64,000 bases of DNA from UBA1723 sp045629285 (GTDB lineage: Bacteria; Bacteroidota; Bacteroidia; Bacteroidales; Paludibacteraceae), in contig JAZQQY010000035.1 in NCBI GenBank assembly GCA_045629285.1, positions 186,001-250,000 of the forward strand, in the 5' to 3' direction. Below the pieces are notes generated by a model, which saw only the letters and a program-made list of their open reading frames with translations, made no database searches and was not told where the DNA came from. Made by a program: the position numbers and the translations under genes. Position 1 is the first letter of the stretch; each line of letters begins with the position of its first letter. Of the stretch, positions 17,758 through 26,496 are shown piece by piece.

Positions 17758-18910
17758 ATTTCACATTTTCAATCCAGAACACGATTCCGCACTGGCAATG
17801 GATAGCGGAATATACACGCCTAAACCACAAATCCAACAGTTTGGAAAAGATCTTAGCACTTTGCCTTTATGGTATAGCGACGACACGGACAAGGTCATAG
17901 CACCTGACATTTGCGACGTAGAGTGGCGGGATTCCGTCGACAATATAAATCCAAATATTAAAGAGAAACTAATCTCTATTGACGATTATAAGCATCTTAA
18001 GGCAGAAAAACGATTGATGCCTTGGGGAATTGACACGACGATCTGCAAGCTTACAAACACGACTGAAATCGAAGGCGAGAACATAACGGATATTGTACGT
18101 CGTACGAAGAAATTTTCAAGCAGAGAGCTGACTCAAGATGTACTCAATCGCTTGAAAGAAGCAGGTTTATATTCTGGTTTTGTGTCGCAAAAAGTTGACT
18201 CAATAGACGACTTGCAGAAAATAAATGACGAGTACGGAAAGATTGTAATCAAAGCGCCATGGTCAAGTTCAGGCAGAGGAGTTTTATTTGTCGACACTCT
18301 TGACGACGGTTTGAAAAGACGTATCGGCAAAATCATCGAGAGTCAAGGATTCGTGATGATAGAATCATTCTTCAAGAAGGAGATAGACTTCGCTCTTGAA
18401 TATGAATTCTTTAACGACAAATGGCAATTTGCAGGCTATTCCCTATTCACTACGGATGAACACGGAGCATACAAACAGAACGTTTTGGCATCGGATGAGA
18501 TGTTGAAGAAAGAGATCTGCAAAAATGCTCAGGCAGAGGAATTGGATAAGATCGCGGATTTCTACTGCAAATATTTCCAAGAAAGAAAAGACGAACTAAA
18601 AGGCAATACCACTATCGGCGTCGACATGATGGCTGTCAACGGAAGAATCCATCCATGTGTGGAGATCAACGTCAGACATACGATGGGAATTGTAGCAAGA
18701 AAAATCTATGACAGATTCGTAGAGCCAGGAAAAACCGGCTATTATGCAATAATCAGATTGAATAACGCAGAGGAATTGAGGAAGTGGAGTCAGGAACAGA
18801 AGCAATCATTTCCGTCGACAATATCTAATGGTAAAATATCCAAAGGCTTTCTCCCATTGACTCCGATTGAAGAAAAGACGGTGTTTATGGCGTATGCGGT
18901 GATAGAATAA
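17747..18910 (+). CDS. Conserved ATP-grasp domain protein
   Basis: A 387-residue protein of a family widespread in Bacteroidales and mostly annotated as hypothetical. The start HIFNPEHDSALA is characteristic. An ATP-grasp core follows, with the ATP-binding Lys169 and glycine loop (IKAPWSSSGRGV) and the metal-binding C-terminal segment (HPCVEINVRHTMG). Such enzymes form an acylphosphate and ligate it to an amine or thiol; the substrates are unknown. The frame overlaps the transferase gene by 11 bases, making a tight operon with gldF, and its stop lies 8 bases from the convergent tetR gene. Confidence 0.8.
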   Translation: MTTKFHIFNPEHDSALAMDSGIYTPKPQIQQFGKDLSTLPLWYSDDTDKVIAPDICDVEWRDSVDNINPNIKEKLISIDDYKHLKAEKRLMPWGIDTTICKLTNTTEIEGENITDIVRRTKKFSSRELTQDVLNRLKEAGLYSGFVSQKVDSIDDLQKINDEYGKIVIKAPWSSSGRGVLFVDTLDDGLKRRIGKIIESQGFVMIESFFKKEIDFALEYEFFNDKWQFAGYSLFTTDEHGAYKQNVLASDEMLKKEICKNAQAEELDKIADFYCKYFQERKDELKGNTTIGVDMMAVNGRIHPCVEINVRHTMGIVARKIYDRFVEPGKTGYYAIIRLNNAEELRKWSQEQKQSFPSTISNGKISKGFLPLTPIEEKTVFMAYAVIE

Positions 18911-18918
18911 AAAATTAT

Positions 18919-19491
18919 TTACTTTCCTCCGAATCCCTTTCTCAAGAAGCCCAAAAGCAAATCACGATTCTTTGCCATTTCTAAGGCAAATTCTCCACGA
19001 ATGAATGGCAACTCCATTCCTTTCAATGCACTTTGCAAAACCAAAGCGGCAAGTGTAGTGTCACAAACGTCAATTGAACCGTTAGCCTTACCCTCATCTA
19101 GCAATGCACGTAGATAATTACGCTCACTAAAGTCAAGACGTCGACGTACTCGCTCAACCAAGTTCTGATTCTGGAAAAATTCAGCAGTCAAGCCACCGTT
19201 TCGATTCACCACATCACGAATTGCATTCAGACGAACGTAGATATAGTCGCTCAGTCTTTCCATCGGTTGTTTGGCTGGATTCGAAAGTACAATTTTGAAG
19301 TAATCGCGTAAAGTAAGAGTTTCAGCACGGATAACAGCATAGAACACCTCATCCTTATTCTTGAAATAAGTATAAAGCGTACGACGGCCTTTGTTTGCCG
19401 CATTTGCAATGTCGTTCATCGATGTGTTTGCATAACCTTTAGTTGCAAACAATGTGCGAGCCACATCAATCAAAACATCTTTTGTTTCCAT
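18919..19491 (-). CDS. TetR-family transcriptional regulator
   Basis: A 190-residue repressor-type protein. The N-terminal helix-turn-helix (about 8-47: LFATKGYANTSMNDIA, then KGRRTLYTYFKNKDEVF) fits TetR. The C-terminal ligand-binding and dimerisation domain is not specific. It lies 38 bases after rsmE and may be the last gene of the rny-ffh-folD-rsmE run, or be transcribed alone. No operator is recognisable nearby, and the target is unknown. Confidence 0.88.
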   Translation of the reverse strand: METKDVLIDVARTLFATKGYANTSMNDIANAANKGRRTLYTYFKNKDEVFYAVIRAETLTLRDYFKIVLSNPAKQPMERLSDYIYVRLNAIRDVVNRNGGLTAEFFQNQNLVERVRRRLDFSERNYLRALLDEGKANGSIDVCDTTLAALVLQSALKGMELPFIRGEFALEMAKNRDLLLGFLRKGFGGK

Positions 19492-19529
19492 ACTCTTTAC
19501 GTTTTAAGATTTTCGCAATAATTATGCGA

Positions 19530-20240
19530 TCATTTCGCCATGTCGTTCAAAAGTACGACAGTATGCACTGCTACAACACCTGCAGTCTCGGTACGCAATC
19601 TACTCTGCCCCATCACTACAGGCACAAAACCATTGCTTAACGTTTGTTTCAATTCGGCTGGACTGAAATCTCCTTCCGGACCGATAAGCACAACTACATC
19701 CGAACCTGGTTTATAAGCCGATGATAAATCAACTCTTTCAGAATCCGACATACAATGTGCTATAAACTTCTGTTCCTCCTTACAGTTGGAAACAAAAGAA
19801 AGCATACTCACCGGTTCGTTGACAACCGGCAAGTATGCTTTTTTAGATTGTTTCATCGCCGAAACAGCAATCTTATCCAAACGATCGATCTTAACGATTT
19901 TACGTTCAGAGTGTTCACAAATAATCGGCGTAATCTCATCTACACCAATCTCTGTTGCCTTCTCAATAAACCACTCCAATCTCTCGATATTCTTAGTTGG
20001 AGCAATTGCTATATGAAGATGGTAAGGACGTTTTTCAAATTCAGAGAAAGACTCTACAATCTCCACACCACAATGTTTGTGATGAGCATCAGATATTTTA
20101 GCTTCGTAATATCCGCCCTTACCGTCGACAATCTGAAGAGAGTCGCCGACTTTCATTCTCAACACCTTGATAGCGTGATTGGATTCCTCCTCATCAAGTT
20201 TAAGTGTAGAAAGAATATCTGGAGCATAAAACAAAGCCAT
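19530..20240 (-). CDS. rsmE: 16S rRNA (uracil-1498-N3) methyltransferase
   Basis: Methylates U1498 of 16S rRNA in the 30S decoding region, using S-adenosylmethionine. The 236-residue product has the N-terminal PUA-like domain (HAIKVLRMKVGD) and the C-terminal SPOUT knot (ATEIGVDEITPI, VLIGPEGDFSPAE, and RLRTETAG). Normal length. It lies 17 bases after folD on the same strand. Confidence 0.94.
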   Translation of the reverse strand: MALFYAPDILSTLKLDEEESNHAIKVLRMKVGDSLQIVDGKGGYYEAKISDAHHKHCGVEIVESFSEFEKRPYHLHIAIAPTKNIERLEWFIEKATEIGVDEITPIICEHSERKIVKIDRLDKIAVSAMKQSKKAYLPVVNEPVSMLSFVSNCKEEQKFIAHCMSDSERVDLSSAYKPGSDVVVLIGPEGDFSPAELKQTLSNGFVPVVMGQSRLRTETAGVVAVHTVVLLNDMAK

Positions 20241-20257
20241 AATATTAATCTTTAGGA

Positions 20258-21142
20258 TTAATCGTTGTAAATTGCCTTCTTACCTGCAAGAAGAGTGTTC
20301 TTCATCAAAGAACAGATAGTCATCGGACCAACACCACCAGGCACTGGAGTGATGAAGCTACACTTAGGAGCTACGTTCTCAAAATCAACGTCACCTGTCA
20401 ACTTGAATCCAGACTTAGTTGCAGTGCTAGGAACGCGAGTAGTACCAACGTCAACGATCACAGCACCATCCTTAACCATGTCAGCAGTCAAGAACTTAGG
20501 TGAACCAAGAGCTGCGATGATGATATCCGCCTGAAGAGTGATCTCCTTTAGGTTCTTAGTACGGCTGTGACAAACAGTTACAGTAGCGTCACCAGGGAAT
20601 GCCTTCTGCATCATCAAAGAAGCAACTGGCTTACCAACGATATTACTACGTCCGATAACAACACAGTGTTTTCCGCTAGTCTCGATATTGTAACGCTTCA
20701 AAAGCTCTATGATACCAGCTGGTGTAGCAGAAACGAATGCTGGCAAACCGATGCTTGTACGACCAACATTAATTGGGTGGAAACCATCAACATCCTTATG
20801 GTAGTCGATAGCCTCGATCACCTTCTGCTCTGAAATATGCTTTGGCAAAGGAAGCTGAACAATGAATCCGTCTACATCCGGATCGTCGTTAAGCATCTTG
20901 ATCTTGTCAAGAAGCTCAGCCTCTGTAATATCACTCTCGAAACTTAGTCTAGTAGATTTGAAACCACACATCTCACAGGCCTTAACCTTGCTTGCAACGT
21001 AAGTCTCACTACCACCGTCGTGACCAACAATAATCACAGCCAAATGAGGTGTCTTACCACCATTCTTCTTGATCTCCGCGACCTCGGCTGCAATCTCCTG
21101 CTTAATCTGGTCAGCAACTGCTTTTCCGTCAATTAACTGCAT
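20258..21142 (-). CDS. folD: Bifunctional methylenetetrahydrofolate dehydrogenase/cyclohydrolase
   Basis: Interconverts 5,10-methylene-, methenyl- and 10-formyl-tetrahydrofolate, feeding purine synthesis. The 294-residue product has the FolD substrate region (ETYVASKVKACEMCGFKS, with the catalytic Lys), the QLPLPKH motif, the NADP site (VIGRSNIVGKPVA) and the terminal PVPGGVGPMT. It lies 29 bases after ffh in a run of minus-strand genes. purT in this window uses formate directly and so does not depend on the 10-formyl product. Confidence 0.95.
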   Translation of the reverse strand: MQLIDGKAVADQIKQEIAAEVAEIKKNGGKTPHLAVIIVGHDGGSETYVASKVKACEMCGFKSTRLSFESDITEAELLDKIKMLNDDPDVDGFIVQLPLPKHISEQKVIEAIDYHKDVDGFHPINVGRTSIGLPAFVSATPAGIIELLKRYNIETSGKHCVVIGRSNIVGKPVASLMMQKAFPGDATVTVCHSRTKNLKEITLQADIIIAALGSPKFLTADMVKDGAVIVDVGTTRVPSTATKSGFKLTGDVDFENVAPKCSFITPVPGGVGPMTICSLMKNTLLAGKKAIYND

Positions 21143-21171
21143 AGTATTATGTGTCTAATTATCTTCAATTA

Positions 21172-22485
21172 TTATCTTCCGAACGGTAGCTTACCTCTGT
21201 TCTGAGTCACCATCTTCATCATCTTACGAGTATCCTCAAACTGCTTTAGCAATCTGTTGACATCCTGCAATGATGAACCACTACCCTTCGCAATTCTCTG
21301 ACGACGTGAACCGTCGATGATGCTAGGATTAGAACGCTCTTTTGGTGTCATTGAGTAAATAATTGCCTCAATACCTTTGAATGCGTCATCCTTGATATCT
21401 ACATCCTTCAATGCCTTGCCGACACCAGGAATCATAGATGCCAACTCCTTCAAGTTACCCATCTTCTTGATCTGGTTGATCTGGCTCAAGAAGTCGTTAA
21501 AGTCAAATGTATTCTTCTTGATCTTCTCCTGAAGCTTAAGTGCCTCCTTCTCATCGATAGCCTTCTGTGCACGGTCGACCAAAGAAACGATATCTCCCAT
21601 TCCCAAGATACGTCCGGCCATACGGTTTGGATGGAATACGTCGATCGCATCAAGTTTTTCACCTGTTCCGATGAACTTGATTGGCTTGTCGACAACCTGA
21701 CGGATAGACAACGCAGCACCACCACGTGTATCACCATCTAACTTAGTAAGGACAACACCATCGAAATCCAAACGATCGTTGAACTCCTTAGCTGTATTTA
21801 CTGCATCCTGACCTGTCATTGAGTCTACAACGAACAAAGTCTCCTGCGGATTGATTGCAGCCTTGATAGCAGCAATCTCTGTCATCATCTGCTCATCGAT
21901 TGCAAGACGACCGGCTGTATCGACGATTACAACGTCACAGCTATTAGCCTTAGCCTCTGCAATTGCATGCTGAGCAATCTCAACAGCATTCTTATTGTCT
22001 GGTTCGCTATATACAGGTACACCGATCTGCTCACCCAAAACCTTCAACTGGTCAATGGCAGCCGGACGATAGATATCACATGCAGCAAGTAGAGGACGCT
22101 TGTGCTTCTCATTCTTTAGCATGTTTGCTAGCTTACCTGAGAATGTAGTCTTACCAGAACCCTGCAGACCTGACATCAAGATAATTGCTGGAGCACCCTT
22201 GATATTGATATCAGTAGCAACGCTACCCATCAATTCAACCAACTCGTCGTGAACGATCTTGACCATCATTTCGCCTGGCTTAACTGCAGTAAGCACATTC
22301 TGGCCAAGAGCCTTCTCCTTTACTGTGTCAGTAAAGCTCTTTGCTATCTTATAGTTTACATCGGCCTCCAACAATGCCTTGCGGACATCCTTTAGAGTTT
22401 CTGCGACGTTAATCTCGGTAATCTTACCTTCACCCTTTAGTATCTTGAACGACCTTTCAAGTCTTTCACCTAAACTTTCGAACAT
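21172..22485 (-). CDS. ffh: Signal recognition particle protein Ffh (SRP54)
   Basis: The GTPase subunit of the signal recognition particle, delivering nascent membrane proteins to FtsY. The 437-residue product has an N domain (1-~90), a G domain with GLQGSGKTT, DTAGR and TKLDGDTRGG, and a Met-rich M domain at the end (KKMGNLKELASMIPG, SKGSG-type RNA-binding helix). Length is normal. It is 40 bases downstream of rny. Confidence 0.96.
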   Translation of the reverse strand: MFESLGERLERSFKILKGEGKITEINVAETLKDVRKALLEADVNYKIAKSFTDTVKEKALGQNVLTAVKPGEMMVKIVHDELVELMGSVATDINIKGAPAIILMSGLQGSGKTTFSGKLANMLKNEKHKRPLLAACDIYRPAAIDQLKVLGEQIGVPVYSEPDNKNAVEIAQHAIAEAKANSCDVVIVDTAGRLAIDEQMMTEIAAIKAAINPQETLFVVDSMTGQDAVNTAKEFNDRLDFDGVVLTKLDGDTRGGAALSIRQVVDKPIKFIGTGEKLDAIDVFHPNRMAGRILGMGDIVSLVDRAQKAIDEKEALKLQEKIKKNTFDFNDFLSQINQIKKMGNLKELASMIPGVGKALKDVDIKDDAFKGIEAIIYSMTPKERSNPSIIDGSRRQRIAKGSGSSLQDVNRLLKQFEDTRKMMKMVTQNRGKLPFGR

Positions 22486-22525
22486 AATATATAAATCAGT
22501 TTACTTGATTTCAGTATTAACTTGA

Positions 22526-24070
22526 TTACTTAGCGAAACTTACAGCACGAGTCTCACGGATAACTGTAATCTTAACCTGACCTGGATAAGTCATCTCATC
22601 CTGGATCTTCTTAGCGATTTCAGCCGACAATGTTTCAGTCTGCTTGTCGTCGATCTTATCCGCGCCAACGATTACACGCAACTCACGACCTGCCTGGATA
22701 GCGTATGTCTTGATAACGCCAGGGTAAGACAATGGAAGCTTCTCCAAGTCGTTCAAACGCTTGATGTAAGCCTCTACGATTTCACGACGTGCACCCGGAC
22801 GAGCACCTGAGATAGCATCACAAGCCTGTACGATTGGAGCAAGCAATGTCTCCATCTCGATTTCATCGTGGTGAGCACCGATAGCATTGCAGATTTCTGG
22901 TTTTTCCTTATATTTCTCTGCAATCTTCATACCAAGGATTGCGTGTGGCAATTCCGGCTCCTCATCTGAAACCTTACCAATATCGTGAAGCAAACCTGCA
23001 CGTTTTGCCTTCTTAGTATTCAAACCAAGTTCAGACGCCATAACTGCACATAGGTTAGCAGTCTCACGAGCGTGCTGCAACAAGTTCTGTCCGTATGACG
23101 AACGGTACTTCATCTTACCAATCAAGCGAATCAAGTCTGCATGTAGGCCGTGGATACCAAGGTCGATTGTTGTACGGCGACCAGTCTCGACGATCTCCTC
23201 CTCAACCTGCTTCTTAACCTTAGCGACAACTTCCTCGATACGAGCTGGGTGGATACGACCGTCAGTCACCAACTGGTGAAGAGCCAAACGAGCGATCTCA
23301 CGTCTTACTGGATCGAAAGAAGAAAGCACAATTGCCTCTGGAGTATCATCAACAATGATCTCAACTCCTGTAGCAGCCTCCAAAGCACGGATATTTCTAC
23401 CCTCACGACCAATGATTCTACCCTTAACCTCATCACTGTCGATATTGAATACAGTAACAGAGTTCTCAATAGCAGCCTCAGAAGCAACTCTCTGGATTGT
23501 CTGAATAACAATCTTCTTAGCCTCCTTATTGGCGTTCATCTTAGCCTCTTCCATGATATCGTTAACGTAGCTCATCGCATTTGTACGAGCTTCGTCCTTC
23601 AACGAATTGATCAACTGCTCTTTTGCCTCAGCCGCAGACAAGCCTGAGATTGTCTCCAACTGCTCCTGCTGACGTAGGATTACCTTATCCAACTCACGAC
23701 GCTGGTCCTCAACAGCCTGCTTCTGCTTGTCTAAAGCCTCACGTGACTGCTCTGCGCTCTGCTTTGCACGCTGCAATTCACTCTGCTGACGAGCCAACTG
23801 GTCCTCACGCTGCTTTGCACGCTGCTCAGCCTGAACCAACTTCTGGTTGCGCTGGTTAACGTCTTTCTCAAACTCGCTCTTGTACTTGTTATACTTCTCA
23901 CGAGCCTCGATATCCTTCTTTTCTAAGATTAATTTGGCCTCATCTTCGGCCTTCTTGATGATATCCTCATTACGGGATTTTAATAGCGTATTGTTGATTA
24001 GGAAAGCTATGCCGGCACCCACTAGCAAAGCCACAATCGCCACAATTACAATAATTAGTATGTTATCCAT
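22526..24070 (-). CDS. rny: Ribonuclease Y
   Basis: A membrane-anchored endoribonuclease that starts mRNA decay. The 514-residue product has an N-terminal transmembrane helix (residues 4-27), a long Gln/Arg/Glu coiled coil (about 35-165), a KH domain (GRIIGREGRNIRALEAATG) and an HD domain (LLHDIGK, with HHDEIEME). All parts are intact and the length is typical. It follows zapA by 78 bases. Confidence 0.96.
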   Translation of the reverse strand: MDNILIIVIVAIVALLVGAGIAFLINNTLLKSRNEDIIKKAEDEAKLILEKKDIEAREKYNKYKSEFEKDVNQRNQKLVQAEQRAKQREDQLARQQSELQRAKQSAEQSREALDKQKQAVEDQRRELDKVILRQQEQLETISGLSAAEAKEQLINSLKDEARTNAMSYVNDIMEEAKMNANKEAKKIVIQTIQRVASEAAIENSVTVFNIDSDEVKGRIIGREGRNIRALEAATGVEIIVDDTPEAIVLSSFDPVRREIARLALHQLVTDGRIHPARIEEVVAKVKKQVEEEIVETGRRTTIDLGIHGLHADLIRLIGKMKYRSSYGQNLLQHARETANLCAVMASELGLNTKKAKRAGLLHDIGKVSDEEPELPHAILGMKIAEKYKEKPEICNAIGAHHDEIEMETLLAPIVQACDAISGARPGARREIVEAYIKRLNDLEKLPLSYPGVIKTYAIQAGRELRVIVGADKIDDKQTETLSAEIAKKIQDEMTYPGQVKITVIRETRAVSFAK

Positions 24071-24148
24071 TTATTCTTAATTAAATTCATTTCATTTACC
24101 AAAATTCACATTTTGAGATTAGACGAAATGGATCTTTAAGGACGGTAA

Positions 24149-24433
24149 TTAGCTATGTTTCAATAACACAGCATCTAAATCAGAGTGTAATTTATCTAAA
24201 TCTCCCTCTAATCCGCTATCTGCGCCCTCTTTTCTCAACTTTGACACAGTAGCATCCAACAAAGCGTATCTCATAGCCGTCTCTAACGACATACTCTTAA
24301 CTTTTGACTGATACGCAAGTAATTTTTTTTCGATTTCCTCCGCTGCCTCACGAAAATATCTCTCATTTTCCGAGTCTACATTAAGTCTCAGCTTTTCGTT
24401 TGCAACCTGTAAAGTAATTGTCAATTTTGCCAT
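24149..24433 (-). CDS. zapA: Cell division protein ZapA
   Basis: A 94-residue ZapA homologue that would bind and bundle FtsZ filaments. The N-terminal beta strands (KLTITLQVANEKLRLNV) and the long C-terminal coiled coil fit the family. Its ATG overlaps the stop of the coiled-coil gene by one base, so the two are coupled, as is typical at this locus in Bacteroidota. Confidence 0.85.
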   Translation of the reverse strand: MAKLTITLQVANEKLRLNVDSENERYFREAAEEIEKKLLAYQSKVKSMSLETAMRYALLDATVSKLRKEGADSGLEGDLDKLHSDLDAVLLKHS

Positions 24434-24723
24434 TACTTAATCAAGGAAATACATTTATCTATTTTTTTTACCATTAGCCTTAAACGATCTCTCTCAGCCT
24501 TAGCTTGCTCGACATTCAAATTCAACGACTTAACCAACTTCAAGCTATCATACTGTGCTTGCAATTCAGCCTTTTCTCGCGTCAAATCCTGCAATTTAGC
24601 TTCTGTCTCGCTAATTTTTTCATTCAGCACCCTATTTTTCTCGACTTCAGCCTCGAATCTCTCAATCAAGACTCTCACTTTGGCCTCCAAGGATACAAAT
24701 TTATCTTGCTGATTCTCCGTCAT
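24433..24723 (-). CDS. Small coiled-coil protein upstream of zapA
   Basis: A 96-residue protein that is almost entirely one heptad-like helix (RVLIERFEAEVEKNRVLNEK, then KAELQAQYDSLKL). It ends in a conserved-looking KKIDKCISLIK. ZapB of proteobacteria is a similar small coiled coil, and the one-base overlap with zapA suggests a division role. Sequence similarity of coiled coils is weak evidence, so this remains inference. Confidence 0.75.
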   Translation of the reverse strand: MTENQQDKFVSLEAKVRVLIERFEAEVEKNRVLNEKISETEAKLQDLTREKAELQAQYDSLKLVKSLNLNVEQAKAERDRLRLMVKKIDKCISLIK

Positions 24724-24812
24724 AACACCAAAATTGACGCGAATATAATAATAATAATCGAAAATTCATAAGCTATTGCGAAATAAATGGTGAAGAAAAC
24801 ATATTTATATAC

Positions 24813-24840
24813 AAAAAAGAGACGGAAGCGCTTCCGTCTC
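24813..24840 (-). terminator. Terminator of the C69 dipeptidase gene
   Basis: A perfect 22-bp palindrome (24819-24840, GAGACGGAAGC and its complement) is followed on the minus strand by a run of T (A run at 24813-24818). Confidence 0.88.
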
Positions 24841-24864
24841 TTATGTCATTTTATATAATACCCT

Positions 24865-26496
24865 TTACTCCGGCAACTTATACTTGTCTCCGGTTGTCTC
24901 TATAATCTGTCGGTAGAACCATTCAGAATATCCTGGAGAAGAAATACCAGCAGGGACTCCCCAACCGTTGTCGATAAACACTCCTCCTCGCTCTCTTTTG
25001 ATATTTCCGTCACAATACTTGACCATCAGGAATTCTCCCAATTTCTTCCATCTTTCCATTGTAATGTACGACTGGTTCTGAGAATACTCTGTCAAGAATC
25101 GTGCGGCAAAGTCTGGGCTTTTTGTGTAAAGCGACTTTGCTGCCTCCTCCACTACTTCTAGGTTATCCTCAAACTTACGCTCCAACTCATCCTGAATCTT
25201 CAACACGTCGACCGACATGTACTTATAGCGTGAATATGTCAAATTTGCTACCCAATTGAACACCCAATATGCCGAAGTCCACGAGAATTCCAACAAACTA
25301 CCGTTGCCTTTCTTGAAACATTCAGGAACCTCTGTCGTGGCAATATAAATCGGAATATAGACTGTGAATGTGGCATCGTCAACTCCATACCACAACACTC
25401 CACCTACCATGTTTGGCAACCAGCTACGCATCTGGGCAATGAAACTGAAGGCATTGTGTGGACCGGCAATCGGATTCTCATTAAAATACTTATTGCCATC
25501 AACCTCCCATTCACGTGGAGCATAACGATATGCAGCTCCGAACGGTTCACTTCCTGTTCCATCGTTGATAGAAAGCGGTGTATCTTCAAAGTGGTCGCGC
25601 ATCAAGTTTTTCAACTCTTTCAAAGAAATTTTTCTGTCCGGCTTAATCCAAAGAGGAAGTCTCTTGTCGCTTTTACCAAGAATATAATCCTGATACTCAA
25701 CCATTTTCGGATTCAACTTTGTAAACACTGACCATACTCGAGAATCACAGAATCGTCTTGCAGAGAAGCTCATCGGATCGTAAGCATCAGAAAAACTGAA
25801 CTCTTTGTTCTTACCTTCAAAGAAACCTTTCTCTCTAGCAAACGAGATAACATCTTTTGAATATCTACAATTTGCACGATCATTCAACGGAAATGTAGTG
25901 ATTCTTGAATGGTTGGCATGTGCACTTACACAATCATCAGGAAGACGCATCGCAACCCAAACGGCACCTTTAATGTCCGGACCCTTACCTATCATCTCCA
26001 TGATCCACAACTCGTTAGGGTCAGCGATTGTAAATGTCTCTCCGGAACTACGATAACCATACTCATTGACTAGATCGGTCATGATCTGTATGGCATCTGT
26101 AGCCGACTTGCAACGCTGCAAAGTAAGCGTGATCAAATTACCATAGTCAAGCACACCACTTGTATCGACTAGCTCTGGACGTCCTCCCCAAGTCGACTCT
26201 GTGATACAGACCTGATGCTCGTTCATATTACCAAGCACATCGTTGGTGAATGGCACCTGCTCTACCTTACCCTGATATCCGTGAGTATCCCAACCGTAGA
26301 TGTCAATCTTCTCATATTTAGAGTGTTGAGCTTTGGGATAATGAGTCAACTCGCCATATAGGTAGTATGAATCGGCGGAATATGTACATAGTGTCGAACC
26401 ATCCGTCGAGCACTGTTTGCCAACCAAAATATTTGTTCCTGCATAAGCAGAGAAAGCAGTCAGCAATGCTGAAACTATTGAAACTATTCGTCTCAT
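24865..26496 (-). CDS. C69-family dipeptidase homologue lacking the Cys nucleophile
   Basis: A 543-residue secreted protein of the PepD/C69 Ntn-hydrolase family (STWGGRPEL, then PNELWIMEMIGKGP, and DDCVSAHANHSRI). Active members mature so that a Cys in an ACTN-type motif becomes the N-terminal nucleophile. Here the signal peptide (1-19, FSAYA) is followed by GTNILVGK: the expected Cys codon is GGA, Gly20. The rest of the fold appears intact (DGSTLCTYSAD, FGAAYRYAPREW). It may be an inactive relative, may use Thr21, or this may be a sequence error. The ATG directly abuts the stop codon of the M23 gene, so the two peptidase-like genes form an operon. A strong terminator follows. Confidence 0.88.
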   Translation of the reverse strand: MRRIVSIVSALLTAFSAYAGTNILVGKQCSTDGSTLCTYSADSYYLYGELTHYPKAQHSKYEKIDIYGWDTHGYQGKVEQVPFTNDVLGNMNEHQVCITESTWGGRPELVDTSGVLDYGNLITLTLQRCKSATDAIQIMTDLVNEYGYRSSGETFTIADPNELWIMEMIGKGPDIKGAVWVAMRLPDDCVSAHANHSRITTFPLNDRANCRYSKDVISFAREKGFFEGKNKEFSFSDAYDPMSFSARRFCDSRVWSVFTKLNPKMVEYQDYILGKSDKRLPLWIKPDRKISLKELKNLMRDHFEDTPLSINDGTGSEPFGAAYRYAPREWEVDGNKYFNENPIAGPHNAFSFIAQMRSWLPNMVGGVLWYGVDDATFTVYIPIYIATTEVPECFKKGNGSLLEFSWTSAYWVFNWVANLTYSRYKYMSVDVLKIQDELERKFEDNLEVVEEAAKSLYTKSPDFAARFLTEYSQNQSYITMERWKKLGEFLMVKYCDGNIKRERGGVFIDNGWGVPAGISSPGYSEWFYRQIIETTGDKYKLPE

